A stretch of 64,000 bases of DNA from Flavicella sediminum (GTDB taxonomy: Bacteria; Bacteroidota; Bacteroidia; Flavobacteriales; Flavobacteriaceae). The stretch covers positions 48,315 through 112,314 of the forward strand of contig NZ_VDET01000037.1 in NCBI RefSeq assembly GCF_006381105.1, in the 5' to 3' direction. The notes under the pieces are model-generated. The model worked only from the letters and a program-made list of their open reading frames with translations. It had not been told where the DNA came from and made no database searches. How positions within the stretch are numbered: the stretch's first letter is position 1; the number at the start of each line of letters is the position of its first letter. Made by a program: the position numbers and the translations under genes. Positions 1-7,684 of the stretch are shown in pieces.

Positions 1-834
1 TCTACAATGAGTTTCAAATGCTTCAAAAATTTCGTGTAAATTATCCTTCGGTATAATTCTAGCGTCCCATGAAAACGTTGCTTTGTCGGCAATGACATTT
101 GCGGCAATTCCACCCTGAACAACTCCTGTATGCAAAGAAGTGTGCGGTGGTGTAAAGCGTGTGTCAATACTTCCTGAGGCAACCAAGGCCTTCATTTTAT
201 CTTCCAACCATAAAATAAGTCGTGCACTTTCATGTACAGCGCTGACTTCTTTTAAAATTCCACTGCTATGTCCAGCAGAACCATTAACATAAGTGTCGTA
301 TAAACAAATTCCTTTATGTCCAATAATTGGTTGCATTAAAGAAGGTTCTCCTATAATGGCAAATTTCGGTTTTTCGGAATAGTGATTTTGTAGGTGGGTA
401 ATAAGTTCTGGTGCAGCTAAACAGCCTATTTCTTCATCGTAAGAAAAAGCAAAATAAATAGGCGTTTTTAAGTCTGTTTTTACCATTTCAGGTAGAATAG
501 CCAAACAACAAGCCAAATAACCTTTCATATCACAAGACCCTCTTCCGTATAATTTTCCATCACCTTTGTCGCTTAGCTCAAACGGATTTGTATCCCAGTT
601 CTGTCCTATTACAGGAACCACATCGGTATGACCAGAAAGAATAACGCCCCCATCAACGGCAGGGCCAATTCTACAGTGCAAAGATGCTTTGGTATTTTCC
701 ACATTCGGAACCAGTACCGTTTCTATGCCAAAGGATTCAATATAATCTTTGATCCAATGAATGATTGTTGTATTACTTTCTCCTCCTAAAACAGGAAATG
801 AAACTAATTTTGATAATAGTTGAGCGGCCGTCAT
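1..834 (-). CDS. argE: M20 family peptidase, acetylornithine deacetylase-like (C-terminal part outside window)
   Basis: The gene starts at ATG 834 and runs out of the window at base 1, so only the first 278 codons are visible. The translation has the zinc-peptidase signatures of the M20 family: GHTDVVPV (metal His/Asp), GRGSCDMKG (bridging Asp) and the YDEEIGC Glu pair. HSSG and the downstream sheet match the lid/dimerisation domain. ArgE-type enzymes hydrolyse N-acetylornithine (or N-acetylcitrulline in Bacteroidota) in cytoplasmic arginine synthesis. Only 4 bp separate it from the helicase gene upstream, so the two are probably co-transcribed. The M20 assignment is firm; the substrate is inferred from similarity, since DapE and carboxypeptidase G2 share these motifs. 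Confidence 0.8.
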   Translation of the reverse strand, partial: MTAAQLLSKLVSFPVLGGESNTTIIHWIKDYIESFGIETVLVPNVENTKASLHCRIGPAVDGGVILSGHTDVVPVIGQNWDTNPFELSDKGDGKLYGRGSCDMKGYLACCLAILPEMVKTDLKTPIYFAFSYDEEIGCLAAPELITHLQNHYSEKPKFAIIGEPSLMQPIIGHKGICLYDTYVNGSAGHSSGILKEVSAVHESARLILWLEDKMKALVASGSIDTRFTPPHTSLHTGVVQGGIAANVIADKATFSWDARIIPKDNLHEIFEAFETHCR

Positions 835-838
835 AAGT

Positions 839-2155
839 TTAGTTTGCGATTTCAATTTTGGCGTTTTTCTTTTTAATTTTTTTATTGCGGGCTTCTTTAA
901 GCAAGCGATTGCTTTTGTTTCTTTTGATGGCAACATAAACAGCGTAATCTTTTACTTCAATAAGTCCCAAGTCTTCCTTGTTCATAAAATCGAATTGCAG
1001 ACAAAATCCAACTACATCCATTTTATTCACCTTGTCTTTTTTCCCTTTGCCAATATAAACAGTAACCCATTCAGGCTCCGTAATTGTCTTCTGATTGGCT
1101 AATGTTAAGATAACCGGTTCTGTTTTTACATATTCGGGTAAATAATCCTCTTCCGTTCTTAATAAAATACTGACTCCAGAAGCTTTCATTCTAGCGGTTC
1201 GTCCATTTCTATGGGTAAACGTTTTCTCAGTTGTTGGCAATTGATAATGTACCACATAATCCAAATCGGGTATGTCAATTCCTCTGGCAGCTATATCCGT
1301 TGCAATTAAAAATTGTGCACTTCCATTTCTGAATTTCAACAATTCTAATTCTCGTTGAGGTTGTTCTAAACCACCATGAAATATTGCGTAGTCAACTTTA
1401 TGATCGTCCAAATAGTCACAAATTCTGTCGCAAGCTTCTCTATGATTGCAAAAAACTATGGTATTTGTATTTGGTTCAAATGTTTTGAAAAGACTTAAAA
1501 GTCCTTCAGCCTTTTCGTCATTTGCCGTAACAACTTGCTGTAACTCTAAATTGTTTTCTTCCGTTGAAGAAAAATCTAATGTATGAATTTCTTTTATTTC
1601 TAAAAATTCAGGTATGTCAATAGAGTTTGTGGCAGAAACTAAAAGGTGTCCTTTTATATTTGGAATATTATGAACTATTTTTTCCATTTGCGTAACAAAT
1701 CCAAATTCTAAGGATTTGTCAAACTCATCAAAAACCAAATGAGAAATAGCTGAGGTGTCAAAAGTTTCTCGTCTCATATGATCTTCAATTCTACCAGGGG
1801 TGCCGACAAGAATAGTAGGGGGGGATGAGAAATTTTTACGTTCAACAGAAAAAGGATGACCACCATAACAGGCATTTATTTTAAAAGGAAGTTTCATTGC
1901 TTTTAAAACATTTTCTATTTGTAAAACCAACTCTCTAGTAGGAGCTAGGATTAGTATTTGAACTCCTGTTTTTTCTTTAATTTTAGAAAGCATGGTTAAA
2001 ACATAAGCTACGGTCTTTCCACTTCCTGTAGGAGAAAGTAATAGTAAGTTTTTATTGGATTTACTGGCATCTAAAGAAGCTTGTTGCATTTCATTAAATT
2101 CTGAAAAGCCTAAGTTTTTTAGAAGTTCACTCTGATTTATTTTAAAATTATCCAT
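839..2155 (-). CDS. DEAD-box RNA helicase with DbpA-type C-terminal RNA-binding domain
   Basis: ATP-dependent RNA helicase. The two RecA domains carry, in order, SPTGSGKT (motif I), APTREL (Ia), TPGR (Ib), DEFD (motif II), SAT (III), IVFCNHRE (IV), TDIAARGID (V) and HRNGRTAR (VI). The last ~75 residues (WVTVYIGKGKKDKV onward) look like the DbpA/CsdA RNA-binding domain that targets 23S rRNA, followed by a Lys-rich tail. Motif II reads DEFD instead of DEAD, though the catalytic Asp and Glu are kept. I chose ATG 2155 over an upstream TTG because a TACATTTG -7 box (2160-2167, minus strand) lies between them. A role in ribosome assembly is inferred from the C-terminal domain. Confidence 0.9.
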   Translation of the reverse strand: MDNFKINQSELLKNLGFSEFNEMQQASLDASKSNKNLLLLSPTGSGKTVAYVLTMLSKIKEKTGVQILILAPTRELVLQIENVLKAMKLPFKINACYGGHPFSVERKNFSSPPTILVGTPGRIEDHMRRETFDTSAISHLVFDEFDKSLEFGFVTQMEKIVHNIPNIKGHLLVSATNSIDIPEFLEIKEIHTLDFSSTEENNLELQQVVTANDEKAEGLLSLFKTFEPNTNTIVFCNHREACDRICDYLDDHKVDYAIFHGGLEQPQRELELLKFRNGSAQFLIATDIAARGIDIPDLDYVVHYQLPTTEKTFTHRNGRTARMKASGVSILLRTEEDYLPEYVKTEPVILTLANQKTITEPEWVTVYIGKGKKDKVNKMDVVGFCLQFDFMNKEDLGLIEVKDYAVYVAIKRNKSNRLLKEARNKKIKKKNAKIEIAN

Positions 2156-2159
2156 GGTA

Positions 2160-2167
2160 CAAATGTA
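2160..2167 (-). promoter_or_regulatory. Putative -7 promoter element (TAnnTTTG) for the helicase gene
   Basis: The minus strand reads TACATTTG, matching the Bacteroidota -7 consensus TAnnTTTG, five bases before the ATG at 2155. This predicts a leaderless or nearly leaderless mRNA. No clear -33 TTG was found at the usual spacing, so the call rests on the -7 box alone. Confidence 0.4.
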
Positions 2168-2215
2168 ATTCAACTATCTTTAGCGTTCTAAAAATGTATA
2201 TACAAATATCAGGAA

Positions 2216-2452
2216 ATGGACGCACAACCAAACAATCCTATTCATGGAAAAAGAATAGAAGATATATTGAAAGAATTAGTAGCCTATTATGGTTGGGAAC
2301 ATTTGGGGCATAAGGTTAAAATAGGGTGTTTTAGAAACAATCCAACCATTGGTTCAAGTTTAACGTTTTTAAGACGAACCAATTGGGCAAAGAGTAAAGT
2401 AGAGGCATTGTATATTGAAATGCATAGAAAAATAGAGCAGTCAAAGAAGTAG
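2216..2452 (+). CDS. VF530 family DNA-binding protein (DUF2132)
   Basis: A 78-residue protein with the whole VF530 family signature: NPIHGKRIEDILKELV near the start, YGWEHLG in the middle, and CFRNNPTIGSSLTFLRRT followed by WAKSKVEALY at the end. The family is short, cytoplasmic, widespread in proteobacteria and Bacteroidota, and was named for a solved structure with proposed DNA binding; its cellular role is not settled. The length equals that of the family. It is transcribed divergently from the helicase gene and ends before a strong hairpin at 2567, so it is probably monocistronic. Confidence 0.88.
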   Translation: MDAQPNNPIHGKRIEDILKELVAYYGWEHLGHKVKIGCFRNNPTIGSSLTFLRRTNWAKSKVEALYIEMHRKIEQSKK

Positions 2453-2566
2453 ATTTCTCTCTTTGATTGAAATGACAAACATTAACGCTAATTATACTAC
2501 TTATCAAGTTATGGGAACGGTGATATCCCTACCAGGAGTAAGTTTACCAAAAAAAAACATGGGTAC

Positions 2567-2611
2567 AAAAAAAAGGCTGTATGAAAATTAATTTTCAGAC
2601 AGCCTTTTTTT
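2567..2611 (+). terminator. Rho-independent terminator
   Basis: Inverted repeat AGGCTGTATGAAAATT / AATTTTCAGACAGCCT with one mismatch, preceded by an A tract and followed by seven Ts. It can stop transcription leaving the VF530 gene, and its symmetry allows it to act from the other side as well. Confidence 0.8.
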
Positions 2612-2654
2612 GTTAGTGCCTCTTAATGAATGGCTAAAATTAAAATAATGTCAG

Positions 2655-2713
2655 GTCGAGCGGAGTCCACACCCTGTTTAATTTTAATTGTATAAGTTCT
2701 CGACTCCGCTCGA
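2655..2713. repeat. GTCGAGCGGAGTC intergenic palindrome
   Basis: Two arms, TCGAGCGGAGTC (2656-2667) and GACTCCGCTCGA (2702-2713), are exact reverse complements separated by 34 bases of AT-rich DNA. The GC-rich arms stand out from the low-GC surroundings. Closely similar GTCGAGCG(C/G)AGTCGA palindromes recur in intergenic DNA of many Flavobacteriaceae. It lies downstream of the sugar operon that ends at 2758, where it could form a hairpin in the 3' end of that transcript, but no T tract makes it a standard terminator. Confidence 0.6.
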
Positions 2714-2757
2714 GGAGGCATTTAATAGCGTAAAAGAATTCTGTTATATTAAAGTTG

Positions 2758-3810
2758 CTAAAGACCTAAAATTTTCTTTAATTGTTCTTTGTCTATATCC
2801 GCTCCAGCAAAATCATCAAAAGTTTTTCCTGTAGATTCTATAATATGTTTTTGAATAAAAGGAGCTCCTTCTCTTGCTCCTTGTTCAGGCGATTTTAAGC
2901 AGCATTCCCATTCCATTACAGCCCATAAATCACATTCGTATTTGGTCAATTTAGAAAAAATACTTTTGAAATCTACTTGGCCATCACCTAAAGATCTAAA
3001 TCTACCCGCTCTGTCTTTCCAGTTTTGATATCCTCCATAAACCCCTGTTTTACCAGATGGGTTAAATTCAGCATCTTTTACATGGAACATTTTGATGAAT
3101 TCATGGTAGTAATCAATGTATTTTAAATAATCTAATTGCTGTAGTACAAAATGACTTGGGTCGTATAAAATATTTACTCGATTGTGTTTTCCTGTAGCTT
3201 CTAAAAAACGTTCAAAAGTAATTCCGTCATGTAAGTCTTCACCTGGATGAATTTCATAACAAACATCCACACCTTTTTCATCAAAGTGATTTAAAATTGG
3301 CAACCATCTTTTGGCTAATTCTTCAAATCCCATTTCAACTAAGCCATCTGGTGCTTGTGGCCATGGATACATGGTATGCCATAAAAGTGAACCAGAAAAT
3401 GTTGCATGTGCTTTAATTCCTAAATGCTCACTTGCAGTTCCAGAATTTTTTAATTGTTGCACGGCCCATTCTGTTCTTTTCTTTGGATTATTTTTACAAT
3501 GATCTGGCGCAAAATTGTCAAACATTAAATCGTAAGCCGGGTTTACAGCCACTAATTGTCCTTGTAAATGCGAAGCCAATTCTGTGATTTCTAAGCCATG
3601 TGAATTGACCAAGCCTTTTAATTCGTCACAGTAGGTTTTGCTTTCCGCAGCGGTATCTACATCGATCAATCTTGTGTCCCAAGTAGGAATTTGAATTCCT
3701 TTGTAGCCTAAGCCAGCAGCCCATTTACACATACCATCAAGGGTATTGAAGGGAGCTTCATCTCCGGCGAACTGTGCTAAAAACACAGCAGGTCCTTTAA
3801 TAGTACTCAT
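2758..3810 (-). CDS. Sugar phosphate isomerase/epimerase (xylose isomerase-like TIM barrel)
   Basis: A 350-residue cytoplasmic protein of the AP-endonuclease-2 / xylose-isomerase-like TIM-barrel family, with no signal peptide. Candidate metal ligands are seen in order: Glu in CYEIHPGEDLHDG, Asp/His in LYDPSHFV, His/Asp in FHVKDAEF and Glu in MEWECC. These positions bind Mn or Zn in relatives that isomerise or epimerise sugars and keto-sugars. It is the last gene of a four-gene operon, 36 bp after a Gfo/Idh/MocA dehydrogenase. In Bacteroidota this pairing is typical of 3-keto-sugar catabolism and inositol-like pathways. The exact substrate cannot be read from the sequence. Confidence 0.82.
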   Translation of the reverse strand: MSTIKGPAVFLAQFAGDEAPFNTLDGMCKWAAGLGYKGIQIPTWDTRLIDVDTAAESKTYCDELKGLVNSHGLEITELASHLQGQLVAVNPAYDLMFDNFAPDHCKNNPKKRTEWAVQQLKNSGTASEHLGIKAHATFSGSLLWHTMYPWPQAPDGLVEMGFEELAKRWLPILNHFDEKGVDVCYEIHPGEDLHDGITFERFLEATGKHNRVNILYDPSHFVLQQLDYLKYIDYYHEFIKMFHVKDAEFNPSGKTGVYGGYQNWKDRAGRFRSLGDGQVDFKSIFSKLTKYECDLWAVMEWECCLKSPEQGAREGAPFIQKHIIESTGKTFDDFAGADIDKEQLKKILGL

Positions 3811-3846
3811 AATTATGGTTATTTTTTAGTAAGTTGGTATTATTTT

Positions 3847-4992
3847 CTAAGCTAATTTTGTCCAGCTAGCATTTTTGTTATTACTTTCAACGGCAGCGTA
3901 AATAAATTGCATACCTCTAATTCCGTCTTCTATCGTTGGATAATCAGGTGTGTCTATTGTTTCTCCATTGTTAATAGCTAGTAAATGATTGGCGAAGTTT
4001 TTATAAATAGTTGCAAAAGCTTCTAAATAGCCTTCAGGATGTCCGGCAGGGATTCTTGAAACTTCTAAGGCTTCTGGATACAAGCCATTTCCATTAGGAG
4101 TATAGATCTTAACAGGTTCATCTAACCAGCGTGTAATTAATTGATTTGGATTTTCTTGATGCCATTCCAAACTTCCTTTTTCGCCATAAACTTTGATGGC
4201 TAAATTGTTTTCTTCTCCTACAGCAATTTGTGAAATAGATAAAGTTCCTTTGGCTCCATTATTCATACGAATCAATACGTTTCCATCATCATCTAAAACT
4301 CTTCCTTCACCAAAAACACCTAAATCAGCGGCCAATTCTTCAATATGCAAACCGGTAATGTATTCTGTTAAATTTTCAGCGTGGGTACCAATATCACCTA
4401 AGGCTCCACCAATTCCCGATTTTTTAGGATCCACTCTCCAGGCGGCTTGTTTTTGATCTGTTTTTTCAATAGAAGTCGCTAACCACCCTTGTAAATATTG
4501 GACTTGTATTTTTCTTATTTTTCCTAAGTCTCCATGGGCAACCATTGCTTTGGCTTGTTTTACCATTGGATTTCCTGTATAGTTATGTGTCAATGCAAAG
4601 GTTTTGCCAGAAGCATCAATTACTTTTTTCAATGCTAAGGCTTCTTCTAAAGAAAGCGTAACGGGTTTGTCGCAAATTACGTTAAAGCCATTCTCTAAAG
4701 CCATTTTAGCAGGAGGGAAGTGCATGTGATTTGGAGTTACAATGGCAACAAAATCCATGCGTACATCTTCAGGAAGTTCTTTTTCCTTAAGAATCATTTC
4801 TTCATAATTGGCATAGCAACGATCTTCAGCTAAAAATAAATTTTTTCCAGAATTAATCGATTTTTCAGCGGTACTACTAAAAGCACCACAAACCAATTCG
4901 ATCATTCCATCTATAGAAGCCGCTTTTCTATGTACATCACCAATAAATGAACCGGTTCCACCACCGATCATTCCCATTCTTAATTTTCTCAT
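3847..4992 (-). CDS. Gfo/Idh/MocA family oxidoreductase
   Basis: A 381-residue NAD(P)-dependent sugar or cyclitol dehydrogenase. The N-terminal Rossmann fold has GMIGGGTGSFIGDVHR (a glycine-rich loop of the GGGxGxxxxxxH type), VTPNHMH and the catalytic-lysine motif CDKPVTLSLEEA. The C-terminal alpha/beta domain contains GDIGTHAENL, where Asp and His sit at the substrate site of this family. There is no Tat or lipoprotein signal, so it acts in the cytoplasm. It lies 10 bp downstream of an MFS permease and upstream of a sugar isomerase. The operon suggests oxidation or reduction of an imported sugar, possibly the 3-keto form. Family is certain; substrate is not. Confidence 0.87.
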   Translation of the reverse strand: MRKLRMGMIGGGTGSFIGDVHRKAASIDGMIELVCGAFSSTAEKSINSGKNLFLAEDRCYANYEEMILKEKELPEDVRMDFVAIVTPNHMHFPPAKMALENGFNVICDKPVTLSLEEALALKKVIDASGKTFALTHNYTGNPMVKQAKAMVAHGDLGKIRKIQVQYLQGWLATSIEKTDQKQAAWRVDPKKSGIGGALGDIGTHAENLTEYITGLHIEELAADLGVFGEGRVLDDDGNVLIRMNNGAKGTLSISQIAVGEENNLAIKVYGEKGSLEWHQENPNQLITRWLDEPVKIYTPNGNGLYPEALEVSRIPAGHPEGYLEAFATIYKNFANHLLAINNGETIDTPDYPTIEDGIRGMQFIYAAVESNNKNASWTKLA

Positions 4993-5002
4993 TCTCTACG
5001 TA

Positions 5003-6172
5003 TTAATTTTTTACTTCTTTTCTTTTTTTCATGTACATACTCAATCCTAAAAAACAAACTATTAGAATTGCCGGTAATATAGACATGGTTCTTAAGGCTT
5101 CAGTAGCATTTGCATTGTCCATTAAATGCCCCATAATAGGCAATACAATAGAAACAGATAACATTCCTGCTCCTCCCATAATAGACATTCCTAAGGCACC
5201 GGTTTCTGGTAAATATTCAGCAACAAAACCAATCATAGTTGGCCAGAAAAAAGTAACACCAACAGCAAAAACAGCTGCTGCAACAAAGGTCATTCCTCCA
5301 CTAGTTATGGTTAATAACCAAAGTCCTGCTAAAGTAAAAATAGCTGAATACAAAAGCATTCCTGCAGGTTTTAGCCTATGTACTACTTGTCCTGCCGACA
5401 ATCTACCCAAAGCCATAATTCCATTAATAAAAGCCAAAACTAACAAAGGTGCGGCTACGGATGTTTTTAATAAAGATTCTATTCTTTGTGTAGTTCCTAG
5501 TTCTGATGCTGCTGTTAAAAACATACAAAAAACCATAAATAAGAACAAAGGTTTTCCTAGGCTGGCAAACATTTTACTTGTGCTAATTCCCAATTGGACT
5601 CTTTCTGTAACGGGGAATTTTTGTCCGTAAAACAAAACTCCATAAATAATTACAGGAACAAATAGGGTAGCAACCATAGCTTGCCAAGGTAATCCCATAA
5701 CATCCATGATTAAATAACCTACTAAGGATCCAATTACAATTCCTCCAGGGAACCACACATGAAAACGATTCAACATTTTGGTTTTGTTATCGGTATACAT
5801 AGAAGCAACCATCGGATTTAGAGCGGCTTCCACCATTCCGTTTCCAATACCTACAAATAAGGTAGCAATAAATAAGGAAGTCATGGTATCAGCCATTAAG
5901 GTCAATACAATACCAATGGCATGTGTAATAAAGGCTATCCAAGTAATTTTTTTTATTCCCAACGAATCTACCAACGGGCCACCAATAATCATGGCCAAAG
6001 TGAATCCCCAAAAAGCAGGTGTAAATGCATACCCAATTTGTTCTAGTGTCAATCCGGCTCCATCGGGTCCGAATACGGTTTCCAATCTAGCACGAATAGC
6101 AAAGGTCATAGCTGTCGTAATTAATGCAAGACAGCTTGCAAGAAATAATCTGTTTTTGTTGATAGTTTCCAT
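5003..6172 (-). CDS. MFS transporter, probably for a sugar or sugar derivative
   Basis: A 389-residue inner-membrane protein with about twelve hydrophobic segments. It has the major-facilitator loop motif as GGPLVDSLGIKK between helices 2 and 3, a charged central loop (GQKFPVTERVQLG) and a Lys/Arg-rich tail. It lies second in the operon, between an exported isomerase (30 bp upstream) and a Gfo/Idh/MocA dehydrogenase (10 bp downstream). This placement argues that it imports the product of the periplasmic step for the cytoplasmic enzymes. A long ORF on the opposite strand here is a coding shadow. Substrate is inferred from neighbours only. Confidence 0.82.
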   Translation of the reverse strand: METINKNRLFLASCLALITTAMTFAIRARLETVFGPDGAGLTLEQIGYAFTPAFWGFTLAMIIGGPLVDSLGIKKITWIAFITHAIGIVLTLMADTMTSLFIATLFVGIGNGMVEAALNPMVASMYTDNKTKMLNRFHVWFPGGIVIGSLVGYLIMDVMGLPWQAMVATLFVPVIIYGVLFYGQKFPVTERVQLGISTSKMFASLGKPLFLFMVFCMFLTAASELGTTQRIESLLKTSVAAPLLVLAFINGIMALGRLSAGQVVHRLKPAGMLLYSAIFTLAGLWLLTITSGGMTFVAAAVFAVGVTFFWPTMIGFVAEYLPETGALGMSIMGGAGMLSVSIVLPIMGHLMDNANATEALRTMSILPAILIVCFLGLSMYMKKRKEVKN

Positions 6173-6202
6173 TTTTTTTAGATTTAGTTTAAGGTTTAGT
6201 TT

Positions 6203-7126
6203 TTATGAAATTTGATTTCCTACTTTTATAAGTAGGTCACGGGTTAATTCAATTCCTTTGTATTCAGAAACATTGGCACCTTCGTATTCAATACCTACAA
6301 AACCAGTATAGCCAACTTCTTTTACCATTTTCATTACTTTTAAATAATCGGTTTCAATTTCGTTACCTAAGCTGTCAAAATTTCTTGACTTGGCACTTAC
6401 GGCTTTTGCAAAAGGCAGCAATTCTTTCATTCCTACATAGCGGTCATAATCTTCCATGCAGTTTTTTGCGATGTCTTTTTTGATGCAAAAATTCCCGAAA
6501 TCGGGCAAAGTACCACAATTGGAATTTTGTATTTGAGAAAATACGCCATGCATCCAAGCTCCATTGGAAGAAAATCCTCCATGGTTTTCTACCAAAACAT
6601 TGATCTTTGCCTGTTTGGCATAATCTGATAATTTCGTTAAGGAATCTATAGCTGCTTTTGTAGCTTCAGTTTTGTCAATACCTCCTGCTAAATTTACACG
6701 AATGGCATGACAGCCTAAGTGATGTGCCGCATCTACCCACTTGTAGTGGTTTTCAATTGCTTTTAATCTTTCTGATGTTTCATGATGCGCCATAGAACCT
6801 TCTCGGTCTATCATAATAAGTACATTGTCAACACCTTCTGATTTTGCTCTCGAATTCATTTCATTTAAGTAAGAAATGTCTTTTGCTTTTTTAAAGAAAA
6901 AACCATTGACATATTCCACACCTTCACAACCAAATTTTCGAGCTGTGGCCGCAAAATCCAAATGATCCATTTCTTTTTTCTTAAGCATTCGGTGCAAGGA
7001 CCATTCAGCTAATGAGATTTTAAAAAATAATTCTTTTTCCTTTGGAGAACAAGCAGCGGTTAATCCTAAGATAGATAAGGCTGTTCCTGTTTGAGCAGTT
7101 TTGACAATAAAATCTCTTCGATTCAT
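6203..7126 (-). CDS. Exported sugar phosphate isomerase/epimerase with Tat/lipoprotein signal
   Basis: A 307-residue xylose-isomerase-like TIM barrel with an N-terminal twin-arginine signal (NRRDFIVKT), a hydrophobic stretch and a lipobox-like LTAAC, so it is probably a Tat-exported lipoprotein. Candidate metal ligands occur in VENHGG, LPDFGNF and GIEYEG. I chose ATG 7126 over the upstream TTG at 7144 because it starts the Tat signal correctly and because a TAAATTTG -7 box overlaps the TTG. It is the first gene of the sugar operon. An extracytoplasmic isomerase suggests that part of the sugar chemistry happens before uptake. Some members of this group are annotated as hydroxypyruvate isomerase-like; the true reaction is unknown. 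Confidence 0.8.
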   Translation of the reverse strand: MNRRDFIVKTAQTGTALSILGLTAACSPKEKELFFKISLAEWSLHRMLKKKEMDHLDFAATARKFGCEGVEYVNGFFFKKAKDISYLNEMNSRAKSEGVDNVLIMIDREGSMAHHETSERLKAIENHYKWVDAAHHLGCHAIRVNLAGGIDKTEATKAAIDSLTKLSDYAKQAKINVLVENHGGFSSNGAWMHGVFSQIQNSNCGTLPDFGNFCIKKDIAKNCMEDYDRYVGMKELLPFAKAVSAKSRNFDSLGNEIETDYLKVMKMVKEVGYTGFVGIEYEGANVSEYKGIELTRDLLIKVGNQIS

Positions 7127-7141
7127 AGATTGGGTTTTACA

Positions 7142-7149
7142 CAAATTTA
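7142..7149 (-). promoter_or_regulatory. Putative -7 box for the 7126-2758 sugar operon
   Basis: The minus strand reads TAAATTTG, matching TAnnTTTG, fifteen bases before ATG 7126. No convincing -33 element was found. It supports the downstream start and one promoter for the four-gene operon. Confidence 0.4.
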
Positions 7150-7230
7150 GAAAATGGTTTTTCCTTTCCTGTTTATATTTAGTCAGTGAAAGAATTTGAA
7201 CATTTGTATGCGCTAAAAAAATTAATTTTA

Positions 7231-7244
7231 TTGTAATATTACAA
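7231..7244. promoter_or_regulatory. Perfect 14-bp palindrome, possible operator
   Basis: TTGTAATATTACAA is a perfect dyad in the 144-bp space between the divergent sugar operon (start 7126) and the TMEM220/ebo operon (start 7271). The position, 27 bp before the ATG of the rightward operon, fits a repressor or activator site. AT-rich DNA makes chance palindromes more likely, so this is tentative. Confidence 0.3.
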
Positions 7245-7270
7245 AATATAGTTTTTTAAAATAAGTACAC

Positions 7271-7660
7271 ATGGCATATGTAGAAAGAGAGAACAAAACA
7301 AGAAGAATAACGAACCTCATTTTAGGAGCATTGTTTGCCCTTTTTGCTTTGGTTCAATTAAATGATCCGGATCCTATTCAATGGGTGTTGTTATATGGAG
7401 TGGTTGCGGTAATTTCGTTTGTAGCAAATTATACAACAATTCCAAAGTTGTTGATTTGGATATTATTTATTGCGTATTTAATTTATGCAGGAACCTATCT
7501 TTCTTATTTTTTAGATTGGTTGGATATTGATAAGAAAACTGAACTTTTTGGAAAAATGGTTTATGAAAAACCTTACCTAGAAGGAACTCGTGAATTTTTA
7601 GGTTTATTGATTGCCGCGGCAGGGTTGTTGTACCAACTAAAAGAAAAAACAAAAAGGTAA
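7271..7660 (+). CDS. TMEM220-like small integral membrane protein
   Basis: A 129-residue membrane protein with four hydrophobic segments, near residues 13-28, 37-53, 60-80 and 106-122. The segment FALVQLNDPDPIQWVLLYG holds the NDPDP...W...Y signature of the transmembrane-220 family, which also occurs in eukaryotes; its function is unknown. It precedes eboA by 24 bp on the same strand and probably shares its promoter. I do not treat it as an ebo gene, but its position suggests co-expression. Confidence is high for a membrane protein of this family and low for any role. Confidence 0.75.
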   Translation: MAYVERENKTRRITNLILGALFALFALVQLNDPDPIQWVLLYGVVAVISFVANYTTIPKLLIWILFIAYLIYAGTYLSYFLDWLDIDKKTELFGKMVYEKPYLEGTREFLGLLIAAAGLLYQLKEKTKR

Positions 7661-7684
7661 TTACTTATTTTATAGTATAGTTTT

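Noticed and set aside
2472..2591. A 39-codon ORF (MTNINANYTTYQVMG...) between the VF530 gene and the terminator
   Set aside because: It runs through the terminator stem, has no recognisable features and no regulatory signals; probably chance.
5031..5630. A 199-codon ORF on the plus strand
   Set aside because: It is antisense to the MFS transporter gene, whose membrane helices and operon position are convincing; the opposite frame is a coding shadow.
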